From positions 1 through 64,000 of the forward strand of contig SSNU01000071.1 of the NCBI GenBank assembly GCA_012064415.1: DNA of 64,000 nucleotides, in the 5' to 3' direction. This document shows positions 22,201-32,067 of this stretch, piece by piece; the stretch's first letter is position 1, and every line of letters starts with the position of its first letter. The notes under the pieces are model-generated. The model was given only the letters and a program-made list of their open reading frames with translations. It was not told where the DNA came from and did not search any database. A program made the position numbers and the translations under genes. This DNA comes from Gyrodactylus bullatarudis. Lineage: Eukaryota; Platyhelminthes; Monogenea; Gyrodactylidea; Gyrodactylidae.

Positions 22201-24683
22201 GTATCTTTGGGCATAAAAAATCTGTAAGGAAAATTAACCCCTACTAAAAACAGTTTTAGTAATTTTATCAATAAAAAATAATGAAAAGCTGTAAGATTTT
22301 TACTCTCGTTATGTCAATAATTACGCACATATATCTTTTCCGTGCATACTTGTGAAGATAACTGATAGGTTTCTTATATAGATGGATTAAAATATATATA
22401 TGACGACAGAATAATAATAATAATAATACAGCACTGATTGAATTTTTTGATGCATACATAAATCCAAGCGAATTGTTATAACCTTCATAGATATACTCTA
22501 GAGTATTGTGGGAAAGATTCTTTCACTCTCAAGATTGAACGTACACTGTGCACATTACCCATAGATATCATTCAAGTTATGTTTATAAGTAGTATTGATG
22601 TGGTTTTACTTTTTTAGCTTAGCCGTTGCACTAATGAATGAAATTTTCCCAAATGATACAAAATGCATTTGAATCTAAAATAATAAGCTATCTTATTACA
22701 AAATACTATCAGGCAAAATAAAATCTGGGCCAGTTATGATCGGCTAAATAAATTTTTAATCCCAAAATGGCTAATCTACAGAACATTTGCCCCCTCTTGT
22801 TTTGCTGTAATTTTTCTGAAAGACAAAGAGACTAAGGGCTTTTTAACATCGATGAAATGAAAAAAAATCCCTTGCGGCGAGTTTTCACGATTCAAAGTAA
22901 ACTTAGAGGGGGCAACTGTGATCTAATTTAACCCCCAAAATTACTAAAATCGACTATCGATAAGATAAAATTAATCTTAAAATATTTCTCGCTACAAAAT
23001 ATCTTTTTATGCTGCTGTAATAAGATAAACAAAATTATGAAAATTTTAAAATAAAAAACGTTTTTAGACCGATCAGATTTGTAATGTTTTAATGAAAAAT
23101 ATGATAAATTACATGTTTGAAAAGTCTCAAAATAATTTTAGTAAGTCATTTTTGCAACTTGTTGAATTAGACTTTGCAATATTACCTAAATCACCCATCG
23201 TTAAGATAAATCTAATCTTCAAGTATTTAAATATTATCCCATCGAATTTTGCTTCAAATTCCTTTTCATACTTCTTGAATGAGATAAACAAAATCGTGAA
23301 AATTTTCAAATTTAAAATGTTTTATATTCATAATTTTAACATAAATTCACAATATTACTTACAAAAAAGTTGTAAAAATGACTCAAATCCTATTAAAATT
23401 GTTCTTTGAATAGTTAAAAAAGAAATTTCTCCTATTCTTCATGAATTTCACAATTTTGATCAGTTAAAAAACGTTTTAAAATTTGAAAATTTTCACAATT
23501 TGGAGAAATTCTAATGGATAACGTTTTTGCAGCAAACAGGTTAAAGATCATTTCAAGGAATTTCTTAAATTAAAAGATCAATTTGAAGATGGTCATTCTT
23601 CAATTTTAGCCTTATGCAAAGATTAATTTGTGAGAAAAGATGTATTTTCTAAAGTACAATTAAAAATAAGTTTTTTCCCCGAGAAAGAAGAAGAAGCAAA
23701 AGTAGAAACATATAAGGGATAGTCTGAAGAAAGGATTTGAGTGTGTGTTCAGAATATTTCTTTTCGGTTTTTCTTTTTCAAAATTGTAACAATGTAACAT
23801 GGCGTGATATAATTTACAAGTACCAAGTAAATGTCAGCCTATAATTGATCCTATCCTGGGCAAGCAGATAGATAGATATATTGCATGCGTTTCAGTTGTC
23901 TACCGAGGGATTATTATTACTCCACTGATCATATAAGGGCTGTTTGTATAATATTTTCGTCTTCATTTTTTTCAAAGTCAACCTTTTTTCCTCCACATAA
24001 AATACAGCTTGTTCTATAAGTCAAACAAAGATTTTCAACTCTTTAAGTCTCGGTTACAAATATTTGATCTTTTGACTTTTTTACGCTGATTAAAAATCTA
24101 CAATTTTAAGGTTGAGCATTGAAACTAATTTAGCATAGTTTATTTTCTTGTCTTATCTTTATCCTGAAAAATGACCCCTCTTCAAATTTGAAAAATAAGA
24201 GTATGATTACTTGATAATAAAGTTTGATAGTTTTCTTAATTATTTGAATAAGTTTTCAAAAAATTTTTTAAAAGATCCCCTTTCTTCGAGCAAGCACTTG
24301 TCGTATGAATCCAAGAGTTTCATAGATTTTCTACCAAATGGGTGGTAAACAAAGTATTTTGAAATAAATAAAAATGAGTTGTTAAAATTTCATAGAAATG
24401 ATTCACAAAATTAAGAAATAATAATTTTAATTTTCCTTCTCCAGGTATGGCCCTCAATGATAAGCAAGCGAAACAAAAGTTTGCATTTGTCACCTGTTAC
24501 CTAACGATAGGTTTAATTTTATTTGCAATGTGTTTTAAACTCATGGAAGAAGAGGCATTGGCCAAGTTGAAAAAGTTTGGTAAAAAGATTGGTCTCATCA
24601 ACGAAAAGGATCTGAGAAGGAAACGCAAAAAACGCGACAGGAATAATCCCAGCAGTAATAATTATGCGTTGAGTAACGCTTGA
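5561..24683 (+). CDS. Two-pore-domain potassium channel (K2P/TWK type), four exons
   Basis: Exons 5561-7229, 17634-17981, 18056-18394 and 24445-24683 join in phase to give 864 residues. K2P subunits dimerise to form background K+ channels in the plasma membrane. Order: Ser-rich cytoplasmic N-terminus with an acidic patch (1-300), TM1 (about 304-330), a very long extracellular cap loop (about 333-538), pore helix and filter 1 TIGYGH (555-560), TM2 (about 566-590), a basic cytoplasmic loop, TM3 (about 735-758), filter 2 TIGFGD (777-782), TM4 (about 798-819) and a short Lys/Arg-rich tail. TM4 ends AMCFKLMEEE, close to the signature of invertebrate K2Ps such as Drosophila CG34396 and CG42594. An in-frame TAA precedes the ATG, which supports the start. 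The cap loop has ten N-glycosylation sequons and one cysteine (C449), which could form the inter-subunit disulfide known in this family. The exact orthologue is uncertain. Confidence 0.93.
8980..9638. repeat. Long inverted repeat (family B-like MITE)
   Basis: The left end reads AGTTGGTTGATATGAAGTTG and the right end is its approximate inverse (CCAACTTCATATCA). Internally, TTTTGATCAGCCTCC and the following block around ATTTTGGATCCAAATGGGAA appear in both orientations. The arms of about 300 bp are therefore nearly complementary around a short centre near 9330. Noncoding; a transcript would fold into a long hairpin. Confidence 0.75.
9739..9775 (+). repeat. Motif shared with K2P intron 3
   Basis: TAGATTTTCTATCAAATGGG and the following TGGTAAACGAAGTATT are nearly identical to 24322-24358 in intron 3, with two differences over about 36 bp. 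Weaker similarity extends upstream. Either a dispersed repeat or a conserved intronic element. Confidence 0.6.
10305..10560. repeat. Internal fragment of fold-back family A
   Basis: It carries family A internal motifs (AAATGCTTCAATTTCCCAC, GATTTAAAGCAGTTAA, ATTAGACAAAGAATTTGAAT, CTGAAATTCGCCATGA) without terminal repeats. An old, truncated copy. Confidence 0.5.
11183..11618. repeat. Perfect 147-bp inverted repeat flanking an assembly gap
   Basis: The left arm 11183-11329 and right arm 11472-11618 appear exact reverse complements over 147 bp. The left arm runs directly into the N block. The centre holds 95 N and about 47 bp of unique sequence. This is either a young fold-back element that broke the assembly or an assembly artefact that duplicated one flank in reverse. 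Confidence 0.9.
11330..11424. other. Assembly gap (95 N)
   Basis: A run of unknown bases inside K2P intron 1. It falls inside the centre of a perfect inverted repeat, so the true distance and content are uncertain. Confidence 1.
14262..14750. repeat. Inverted-repeat element, family B
   Basis: The start (AGCTATTCTCGATGAATTTG, then a stretch ending TTTTTTCATCAAGGTATCG) is closely matched at 35532. The centre contains TAAAGAAAATATTTACTC and its inverse GAGTAAATATTTTCTTTA, forming a stem of more than 50 bp. Noncoding MITE-like element. Confidence 0.7.
14815..15005 (-). repeat. Repeat F, minus orientation
   Basis: The reverse complement of this segment matches 50335-50520 (shared blocks include AAAAATTAGATYTTTGGAAT and ATATATCTAAAAATTTATTT). 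Third and most diverged of the copies seen. Unknown type. Confidence 0.65.
17634..17981 (+). CDS. K2P exon 2: filter 1 end, TM2, cytoplasmic loop
   Basis: The exon begins after TTTAG and completes TIGYGHVTPKT. TM2 is FFTMIYAAFGIPMFFCYLAT. A basic loop with KKKPKK and a CC pair follows. It ends before GTAAAA in phase 1. The intron to exon 3 is only 74 nt. Confidence 0.95.
18056..18394 (+). CDS. K2P exon 3: loop, TM3, pore 2
   Basis: The exon starts after ATTAG in phase 1. It contains a Ser/Lys-rich stretch, TM3 (about VPISLTFCIMAIYIIIGAII), pore helix 2 (SYFCFVTLS) and TIGFGDIIP. It stops at the GTGAGA donor inside the next Gly codon. Confidence 0.95.
19047..19770. mobile_element. Fold-back MITE family A, full copy
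   Basis: Termini TAAACCTAGTTGACATGAAG and its inverse CTTCATGTCAACTAGGTTTA are perfect over 20 bp. Complementarity continues with differences for more than 80 bp through the CTCC-AGATTCAGAG block. The inner part is also loosely palindromic (blocks such as GGTACATTTTCGAAATTC versus its inverse). Noncoding, about 724 bp, the best-preserved member of the family here. Confidence 0.85.
19945..20267 (+). mobile_element. MITE family C, short copy
   Basis: Ends CTAGGCTAGGGTGAAATTTT and AAATTTCACCCTAGCCTAG are inverted repeats. The body is found in reverse orientation at 37935-38379, which carries about 120 bp more in its interior. TAGTCTT-type flanks on both sides suggest an 8-9 bp target duplication, as in hAT-like elements. 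Confidence 0.8.
20900..21140. repeat. Truncated fold-back family A copy
   Basis: It contains TAGTTCACATGAAGAATCTT, a duplicated GAAGATGAGA start, ACCCAATATAAAATCAAGAT and further internal family motifs. No right terminus. Confidence 0.5.
21707..21849. repeat. Short hairpin-forming inverted repeat
   Basis: CTAGGGGTTAGGTAATATAT at the left pairs with ATATATTACCTAAGCACCTAG at the right, and ACAGTTT/AAACTGT continue the stem, with about 70 bp in the loop. Could be a tiny MITE or give a hairpin transcript. No flanking duplication was found. Confidence 0.6.
22925..23320 (+). repeat. Diverged direct duplication (repeat I)
   Basis: Two neighbouring segments (about 22925-23070 and 23160-23320) share the order of motifs ATCTAAT, TACYAAATC, GATAAGATAAA-type, GAGATAAACAAAAT and GAAAATTTT. 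A reverse-orientation relative is at about 45665-45805, and parts recur at about 26085-26290. Noncoding dispersed repeat. Short open frames inside it look accidental. Confidence 0.5.
24322..24358 (+). repeat. Motif shared with K2P intron 1
   Basis: Near-identical to 9739-9775. It lies about 85 bp upstream of the acceptor of the last K2P exon. Confidence 0.6.
24445..24683 (+). CDS. K2P exon 4: TM4 and C-terminus
   Basis: The exon follows a TTCTCCAG acceptor. It completes the Gly codon, then encodes the post-pore loop, TM4 (FAFVTCYLTIGLILFAMCF), KLMEEE and a basic tail (RRKRKKRDR) ending NYALSNA with TGA at 24681. The short tail contains no recognised trafficking motif. Confidence 0.95.
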
Positions 24684-24982
24684 GAAATTTGCAACTAGTC
24701 ACCTTCCAGAATAACCCACATACTTTTGGCTAAAAGCTATCAGACTAAATGACATGGGATGGACAATGTTATTTGTTCTACTTTTTTCTGAATCTGAAAG
24801 AGTTGTATTTTAGTTTTTAATGGCTCTCATGATTCTCGAAAATGTGTTTGTATACTTGATGTACGAAATGATTTGATAATTTATATAAAAGTTATGGCTC
24901 TTCCCATAAGACTTGTTACCTTTTTTATAAAAGAAAATGTGTTATATTCCCTATTGAAATCTGTATAAAATGCCTTGTAATG

Positions 24983-24988
24983 AATAAA
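24983..24988 (+). terminator. Polyadenylation signal AATAAA for the K2P gene
   Basis: AATAAA about 300 nt after the stop codon. A second AATAAA lies near 25036. Either could be used. Confidence 0.6.
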
Positions 24989-25361
24989 TAACTCGAAGCT
25001 CTAAGAGTTACAGCAACACCCCCTCTCCCTATACAAAAATAAAAGATGAAAAAAGTTTTAATTCAGAGTTTTCAATAACCCTACAAGAATCATAATATGG
25101 TGATAAATGTATCTATTATAATAAAAATTAGATTCCAGATTGCATACAAATGAGAATTGTGGAAACCGTGTACAATTTGATTAAAAGATTTTATTAATAT
25201 ACAAAATACTAAATTTGAAATAGCTATTTTCTCTCAATTCACATTGATATATCTTAGGGATAGATTTTTCAATTCTAATATTTTCGTTTTGATGAAAATT
25301 TGGGTGAAAATTTGGTTTCGGAATGTAAAAATTTTTCTCCAAAATAATTTTCCATTAAAGT

Positions 25362-26400
25362 AGATAAAATTTCGTAAAACTAATGAAACCGCCTGTAATT
25401 TAGTTTGAATTATCTTTGAGCTATTTCGAAATCATTCCACCATGTCTGGCTGAGTCAATATGAATATGAAAATCCACTATTTTTACAGAAGACTCAATAT
25501 TTTTCTCCGGATTCACAGAAATTTTTTTTTGAATTCTAAATGGAATGAGCTAATAAGATGTGGATATTCGAAATAATTCCGAAAAAAATTCAGTCTGACC
25601 AAAATTAGGCCGTTTTTCGAATTTCGAGAATGCACCAAATTTCCACTTATTCAACTTTTGAACCGCAGAATTTAACTGAAGTTCGTCATTACTGTAGGAA
25701 ATCGAACCATTTGGATTTTTCGATTATCACGAAGACAAATTATCCAAAATCTGGTTTAACTTTTTCTCGGAATCTCTTCGCAATCTCTATGGCCAAATTC
25801 GAATTATTTGTCTAATCTTGATCCCAAATATCCTCACCAAACTGCTTCGAATCATCGAAATCATTAAAATTTTGGGTTCAAAAGTTGAAAAAGTGGAAAT
25901 TTGGTGCATTTTCGAAATTCGAAAAACGGCGTATTTTTGGTCAGACTGAATTTTTTTCGGAATTTTTTCGAATATCCACATCTTATTAGAATCTTATTTA
26001 GAATTCAAAATAAAATTTTCTGTGAATCCGGAGAAAAATATTGAGTTTTTTGTAAAAATAGTAAATTTTCATATTCATGTCAACTAGATTTCGTATGAAA
26101 TGAACAAAATTTAGAAAATTTTCAAATTTCGAACGTTTTACATTAAAAAATCATTTAAATTTAAACTATTTTTAACTGCATGAAATTAATCAAATCAAAC
26201 ATAAATTATATTATATAATCAATAAAAAATTAAAATAAAAAACGTTCAAAATTTGAAAATTTCTGAAATTTTGTTTATTTCATACCAGAAGCATTTAAAG
26301 AGTTGACTCAGCCAGACATGGTGGAGTGAATTCGAAATAGCTCAAAGATTATTTAAACTAAATTATAGGCGGTTTCATTAGTTTTACGAAATTTCATCTA
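25362..26400. mobile_element. Inverted-repeat element G with a nested family A copy
   Basis: Outer arms of about 97 bp (25362-25458 and 26303-26400) are roughly 93% complementary and include CCACCATGTCTGGCTGAGTC and its inverse. Inside lies a family A fold-back element (about 25455-26091) with terminus GTAAAAATAGTAAATTTTCA. The family A copy begins almost exactly at the inner edge of the left arm, so either it inserted into G or the whole unit moves together. Confidence 0.75.
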
Positions 26401-27488
26401 TCAGGGATTGTGTCAAAGTTCCACTTTTGCTTCAAAATCTCTGGAATTTGATTACCTTCAAGTAGTCAAACAGGCTTTTGATAGAGCCTTTTTTAGCTTC
26501 GATTATTAAAAAAATTGCCAAAATTAAATTGAGCAAATTTTTCAACACCTGAAGAACCCATTCAGAGTCCATCGAGAATCCGCATAACCGTTCTCTAATA
26601 TATAATTCTTCAAACTACTTTAAAGTAATCACGCATTTTTAATATATAAATATTTTTTGTTTTTTTTTCTAAAATTTTTAAAACCGCTGGAGAAATTTTC
26701 AACTCATTTATCTTTGGAAAGAGAGTTCTCTGCACCAATGTGCGAGGCTTAAAAAAGCTTTTGAAATACATTTTTGAAAGTCGTCTCAATATTGCCTGTA
26801 GCTCAGAGCGGTTGTGTGAAACTTTTCTCTTCCTTAATTCGATTTATCTCTGATTGATATTAGACATAGATGAAATTTGAATTTTTTTCAAAAATCGCAA
26901 AGTCCCCACAATAAACAAATACAGAGTATTGTTTTAATTCAGTAAATCACTATATCTTGAAGCTAAACTAAGGTTTCGAACTATGGAGAAGTAAAATCAT
27001 AATCATTGATATTGGTTGGGAGAGTTATGGATTCAAGTTTAAAATAAAGATCTTCGTAGTCTATCTAAAATTGCTCGAAAAAATTAATCTTTTAATTAAT
27101 TTTTGAGCGCATAGAAAAAGCATGGAGAATACTATTGATTCATCAAGAATGTCTTGAGGTGGAATATTCAGTTAATGCCTTAAACTCAATTAATTCGAAT
27201 TTAATCAATCAGATTTGACGTATGGGAAAGGGCACACACTACTTTTCCAAGAAATAATAATTTTTCTTCATTCAACATACTTCGTAGTAGGCCTATAAGT
27301 TATTTTTTTAATTTGTAGTTCTTATATCAGTTTTCGAATCAATATTCAATTGTTAAAATTTTGAGATACGAGATCTGTAAGGAAATTTGTTTTCTTCAGT
27401 AAAACTACCAAGAGTAAGTTTTAAATTTGGAATTTTGCAAAGACTACCTTAAAAATTTGAACTTTGTAATTTGTTCTAAAATTCATAA

Positions 27489-27650
27489 AAAGTTTGGGTT
27501 CAAAAATTGAAAAAGTGGAAATTTGGTACATTTTCGAAAATCGATAAAACGGCCTAATTTAGGACAGATTGAATTTTTTTGAATCCGGAGAAAAATATTG
27601 AGTTTTTTGTGATAATATTAAATTCTTATCTTCATGTCAACTAGGTTTAG
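27489..27650. repeat. Fold-back family A, right half only
   Basis: It starts in the internal block GGGTTCAAAAATTGAAAAAG and ends with CTTCATGTCAACTAGGTTTA, the right terminus of the family. The left part is missing. Confidence 0.7.
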
Positions 27651-28310
27651 GTAATAGTATCGATCAATATATCACATACGACTATTCCAATCAATTTTTC
27701 CGGAATTTCAAACAAATTGGATCAAAGAGAAACTATCTTTTCCCAAACTATTAATTATTTATAAGTAATAATTATCTTTTTGCTTTTTAATTTACAATGA
27801 TTTCGCTAATTACTCGTTGATATTTACCCGAGTATTTACTCAATTTTTATTTTTGAAGTGAATTATAATTGGAAAAAATTGTCATCAAATTTTATGTTTT
27901 CATAGAAAAACTTGAAAATTGATCAGTACAAATACTCATAAAAAATTGCAAATAATGTTATGATTTTGTTATAATATATTCACACGATTAGTGTTTCCAT
28001 CCTTATATAACACTGGTTAATTTACATAACAAAGAAATCTTTACATAATATGTTCTCTCTCAATCGATTATGAGTTACAAATTGTATTTCGAATTACTCT
28101 AGCAGGCTAGTACCATAATCAACATGATGTCACAGTAATTTGGAATGGAATATATGTTTCTTTAGTCACCAAATCTTTGATAAACATTCTCAGACAACAA
28201 CACAATGGACTATTTAGGATTATAATTCAATCAGTGTAATTCCCGAGAATTAACCAATTGAATTTTTATATTTAATAACAATAAATAATAGTTTTGTTTA
28301 AAAATACATA

Positions 28311-29000
28311 AAGCTGGTTGATATGAAGATGAGAATTTACTTTTTTCACAAAAAAACTCAATATTTTTCTTCGGAGGTTCAGGAAGAATTTATTTTTCGA
28401 ATTCTATAACGAAATACGCCAATAAGTTGGGGAAATTTCCGAAAAAATTCAATCTGACCAAAATTAGGACGTTTTTCGGATTTCGAAAATGCGCCAAATT
28501 TCCACTTTTTCAACTTTCGAATTTTTATCGATTTCAAAGATTCAAAGCAGTTAAATGCAGATATTTGAAACCAACATTAGACTAAGAATTCGAATTGGGC
28601 CGTGAAGTTAAAAAGAAATCTACTGTTTTCAAGAAAAAATTAAACTTTTAAATTTTCGTGATAATCAATAAATTCAAATTATTGGATTTCACACCTTACC
28701 GAAGAATTTCTGTGAATTTCTAAAGCCGAATTCAAATTCTTTGTCTAATTTTGGTTTCGAATATATGCACTTAACTGCTTCAAATATTTGAAATCTATAA
28801 AAATTTTGGATTCGAACGTTGAAAAAGTGGAAATTTGATGCATTTTCAAAATCCAAAAAACGGCCTAATTTTTGTTAGATTGAATTTTTTCGGAAATTTT
28901 TAAAAATTTTCTCAACTTATTTCATTATGGAATTCGAAAAAAAAATTTTCTTGACTTTCGGAAGAAAAAGTCAATTCTCATCTTCATCTCAATTAGGTTT
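28311..29000. mobile_element. Fold-back MITE family A, full copy
   Basis: The left end AGCTGGTTGATATGAAGATG and right end CATCTTCATCTCAATTAGGT are degenerate inverse copies. The block from about 28386 to 28520 is nearly identical to 19125-19255, which suggests the two copies share a recent ancestor in that part. Confidence 0.75.
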
Positions 29001-29019
29001 ATATATTATCCTCAGAAGA

Positions 29020-29225
29020 TTTTCTTATTCTTGAGTTCATTTTTGAATTTATTTAAGCTTAGGTTTTTAATTGATCTGTTGAGATTTTTAGATATGTTTT
29101 TACATTTATTAACTATTGCCAGGTTTTTAGGTTGACAAATTCTGAAAATATTATTGTGTAATACTTAGTGGTTAGAGCTTACCATAGGGGTTGATTTGAT
29201 AAGGATAACTGATTTCAGGTCTCTT
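29020..29225 (+). repeat. Old repeat shared with 56460-56640
   Basis: Motif order AGGTTTTTAATTGAT, TTTTTACATTTATTAACTAT, GACAAATTCTG and TATTGTGTAAT is mirrored at 56475-56580. Similarity is roughly two thirds by eye. It lies directly upstream of the transposase relic, so it may be the transposon's 5' flank. Confidence 0.4.
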
Positions 29226-29280
29226 CCAAGTCTAAGAGAGATTTTCGCAGAGTTTAGTTCAGTTTATTAGCTCGAAGATT

Positions 29281-30475
29281 AAAGCCGTACAAAAATTTTT
29301 TGTGCAGAACTTACAAATTCGCTAGGAGATGGTTTCCAAAATTTTATGATCTTCTCTATTCTTGTAAAACTTACTAGGCGTGTGATGAAGACTCTACTCA
29401 TTTCTCGGATAATCTGGGACCAAAAAAAGATGATCGAATTCACAAGATCAGAGATTTTCTTGAAGTTTTCCGAACGAACTGTACATCTATCACCGATCAA
29501 CGACAGACACATTCAGTTGATGAACAAATAATTCCTTTTAGAGGACGCTCAAGATTAAAACAGTATTTGCCGTGTAAGCCTCAAAAATGGGGCTTGAAAG
29601 TATTCTCAAGAAATGGAGAAGATGGATTAATGCATGATTTTTTTCATTTATGATGGTTCTAAGATCAATCTTGAAAACTCTTGTGGTAAGGTTTCAGGAG
29701 ATTACGTTCTGAAGGTGTGCCAAGATCTTCCTGAAAACAAGAACAAGAATTGTATGCTTCGATAACTTTTTTAATAGTCCGGAGCTTCAAGATGCTCTTC
29801 TTGCTCGTTTAATTCATAGTACAAGTACAGTGAGATCAAACCGTCTGAAAGAATTAGAAAAGGAACTTATGACTGAAAAAATTCTTAAAGAAAAAGGTAG
29901 AGGAAAATATGACCTGCTTTACAGTCCTTCAAAAAGAATTTACGTTCTCAGATGGTTCGATAACAGAGCTGTAACTTTAACATCTACCTTTGCTTCAGCA
30001 GAACCAGTCACTGTTATTAAGAGATGGAATTCCAAAGCAAAAATTGTTGAATCTGTTCAAATGCCGTAGTGAGCAACTACAACAAGTCCATGGGAGCAGT
30101 TGAACTTTTCGACTCGTTTCATGCAATGTACAGACTGAATCACAGATCAACCAATTGGTATTCAGCTGTCTTCAAGTGGATCCTGAATTCATCGATAATA
30201 AATGCTTGGATTCTATACAAGAGAAATATTGGAGAAAAAGAAAAAGCAATTGATCTGATGAGCTTCCAATTGATTCTTGCAAAACAAATTATAAATGACG
30301 GAAATCAAACTGTAGTTGGAAGAAAAAGAATTATAAATCTTAGGGAAAGTCCCATACCTGCTAAACGAAGAATTTTGGACATTCTCAACTTATCTGGAGG
30401 AATTTTTGACTTGAAAGAGCAGCATATACCTTCAAGAGTCAAATCAGACAAAGACAGAAGATTTGTGCAAGATTA
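29281..30475 (+). pseudogene. Degenerate piggyBac-type transposase (PGBD/DDE_Tnp_1_7 family)
   Basis: Across shifting frames, conserved blocks of piggyBac-superfamily transposases appear in order. These include DDRIHKIRDFLEVFR (about 29430), VDEQIIPFRGRSRLKQYLP (about 29517-29572) with KPQKWGLKVF next, SGDYVLKVCQDLP (about 29698), IYVLRWFDNRAV (about 29939), VSNYNKSMGAVELFD (about 30066) and NWYSAVFKWIL / INAWILYKR (30151-30228). The longest intact pieces are 29830-30069 and 30069-30476. They are joined by stop codons (TAG TGA at about 30067), and several frameshifts occur earlier. Active enzymes use a DDD triad to cut at TTAA. Here the reading frame is broken and the N-terminal part is missing, so it is not functional. 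CGAAGGGG-TTAA at 30776-30786 is the likely right end. Confidence 0.85.
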
Positions 30476-30772
30476 AAACATATTATTTTTGTCATTACAT
30501 ATATTGTAATAATTATTTAGAAATTCTATTAGAAATTATTTCAAAGATTTTCATCCTAAATAAACTTTGCTTTTTTATGTGTGCGTCGCTTATAAGTAGA
30601 TTGTATAATTCTCTAGTCTTTTAAAACCCATAAGGTCCTATACGACCTGATCCAGATCAAGCAGAAAGAGATCTCGTATGAAAAAATTATTGAAGTAAAA
30701 GTTGTTGAGATTGCTCTCAGAAATCAAATGCCGAAAAAATGTTCGATCTAAGTCTGTCGGTTCTCTTATGGG

Positions 30773-30786
30773 GTCGAAGGGGTTAA
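30773..30786. repeat. Right terminus of the piggyBac-type relic with TTAA
   Basis: GGTCGAAGGGG followed by TTAA (30783-30786) matches the general CGAAAGGG-TTAA end of the small TTAA elements at 631 and 1526. No left terminus was found upstream of 29281. Confidence 0.5.
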
Positions 30787-31179
30787 ATACTTAAAAACCA
30801 AAATAAAGCGTTAACGCCAACTCTCGTTATTTACGAAATAAATTTTGATTGTAAAAAAAATAAATTATCAACATAGACATTGCCAATTTGAGATTGGTCA
30901 AGTCATCACAATCAGATAATTCATCTTTGTATAAATAAAGTTATAAACTCGAAATTCAAAAGACGCCCATATTTTTCTTTGAATGTTACAATTGAGCCTC
31001 GTGTTTTTTATTCAGGAAAATTTCCATGATGAAAAAATGTCTTTCATCAACGATGCTTATCAATATCTTACTTGGCAGTAAATTTTAAGGAACTTTCGTT
31101 TTAAAATTTGTCGCAATTAGAGGTACAGATCATTTGTACATGTCACATGACGTTTGTGTACTAGATGTGACAGGGATCA

Positions 31180-31430
31180 GATGTTATTTTCCAGAATTAT
31201 TGTCTGACAAATAATGGTGCGAAAGTTGACCACCTATTTTTCGACCAATTTTTCTGAAAAATTGGGAGGCTCCAAGATCAGTTAAAATTGATGATAATTG
31301 GTTTCTTTGTCTTAGTTGATACTGAAAAAATAAAGTTTGATCCCTCTCGCATCTAGAAATCGACAAAAATTCAAAAAATCGCACCAACCCGTAATCCAAA
31401 ATGTCTGCAATATTTTCCAAAAACCTATAT
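31180..31430. repeat. Family B inverted-repeat fragment
   Basis: The reverse complement contains motifs of the 14262 and 35525 elements: a Trp-less noncoding block with TTTTTGTCGATTTCTAGATG, GAGAGGGATCAAACTTTATT and ACTAAGACAAAGAAA. Open frames here are incidental. Confidence 0.55.
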
Positions 31431-31921
31431 TTGGTTGAGTTTTTTCATTTCTTCAATATCAGGAGGACCTCTATCTTGATCTAACCTTAAAACTATGTTT
31501 TACACATTCCTCTATTACCTGTTGAACGTTAATCAAAACTTGCAATTATGATCGTTTTACTCATTTCACGCATGTCTATTGGTCAGAATATCTATTCATT
31601 AATATGGATATATGCATAATATACCAATTGATCTATTCATACACAAATGGTATTGAATGTATACTTTTAATATACAAATCGTATATAGTCATGATCATAG
31701 TATAGACAAAAATACAAATAAATATACAAAATATACAAGTAATCAGATCAAGAATATACATATATCTAGCAATCATCAACAAAATTTTTTATCAAACAAT
31801 TTAATTTTCTTTTATCGTGTGATTCTTCTCTCTTCATTGCCATTTCATAAAAAGATATATATACTCAGGGAAGAGGTGAATAGTACCAGTACGGTATACA
31901 TCTAAATACAGAGATATTTCA

Positions 31922-31930
31922 TATAAAAAG
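31922..31930 (+). promoter_or_regulatory. TATA-like box upstream of small secreted peptide gene
   Basis: TATAAAAAG lies 97 nt upstream of the ATG at 32019. A start site about 30 nt downstream would give a 5' leader of roughly 65 nt. It is a plausible core promoter, based only on sequence and spacing. Confidence 0.4.
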
Positions 31931-32018
31931 GAACGCAAGATTTAATTTCTTTTGCCAAAGCAAAAATATTATATCGATAGTCCGAGGATCTCAGGGAAGG
32001 AAATCTGAAAAGGGGAGC

Positions 32019-32067
32019 ATGAGTCTGTCTTGGTTTATAATCCTCTGGATTCTTCATGTCAAAATAT
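32019..32067 (+). CDS. Exon 1 of secreted peptide gene: signal peptide
   Basis: The ATG at 32019 opens 16 codons of strongly hydrophobic sequence and stops at a perfect GTGAGT donor, leaving one base (T). Confidence 0.6.

Larger units (their letters stand above)
18395..24444 (+). other. K2P intron 3 (6 kb), repeat-rich
   Basis: GT-AG intron directly after the second pore. It holds a complete fold-back family A copy, a family C element, a truncated family A copy, a hairpin-forming element at 21707-21849, a diverged direct duplication (about 22925-23320) and the 24322 motif. No additional exon was identified; the exon 3 to exon 4 join reads continuously from pore 2 into TM4. Confidence 0.85.
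24684..31900. other. Intergenic block of nested repeats
   Basis: Between the K2P 3' end and the next promoter I find only mobile-element sequence: a nested inverted repeat at 25362-26400, fold-back copies at 27489-27650 and 28311-29000, a piggyBac-type transposase relic and a family B copy near 31180-31430. The stretches 26410-27480 and 30790-31180 show nothing recognisable. Confidence 0.7.

Noticed and set aside
23092..23409. 105-codon open frame in K2P intron 3
   Set aside because: It lies inside the diverged duplication of repeat I. The translation is rich in Ile/Asn/Phe/Lys as expected from AT-rich noncoding DNA, and the sister copy has no corresponding frame.
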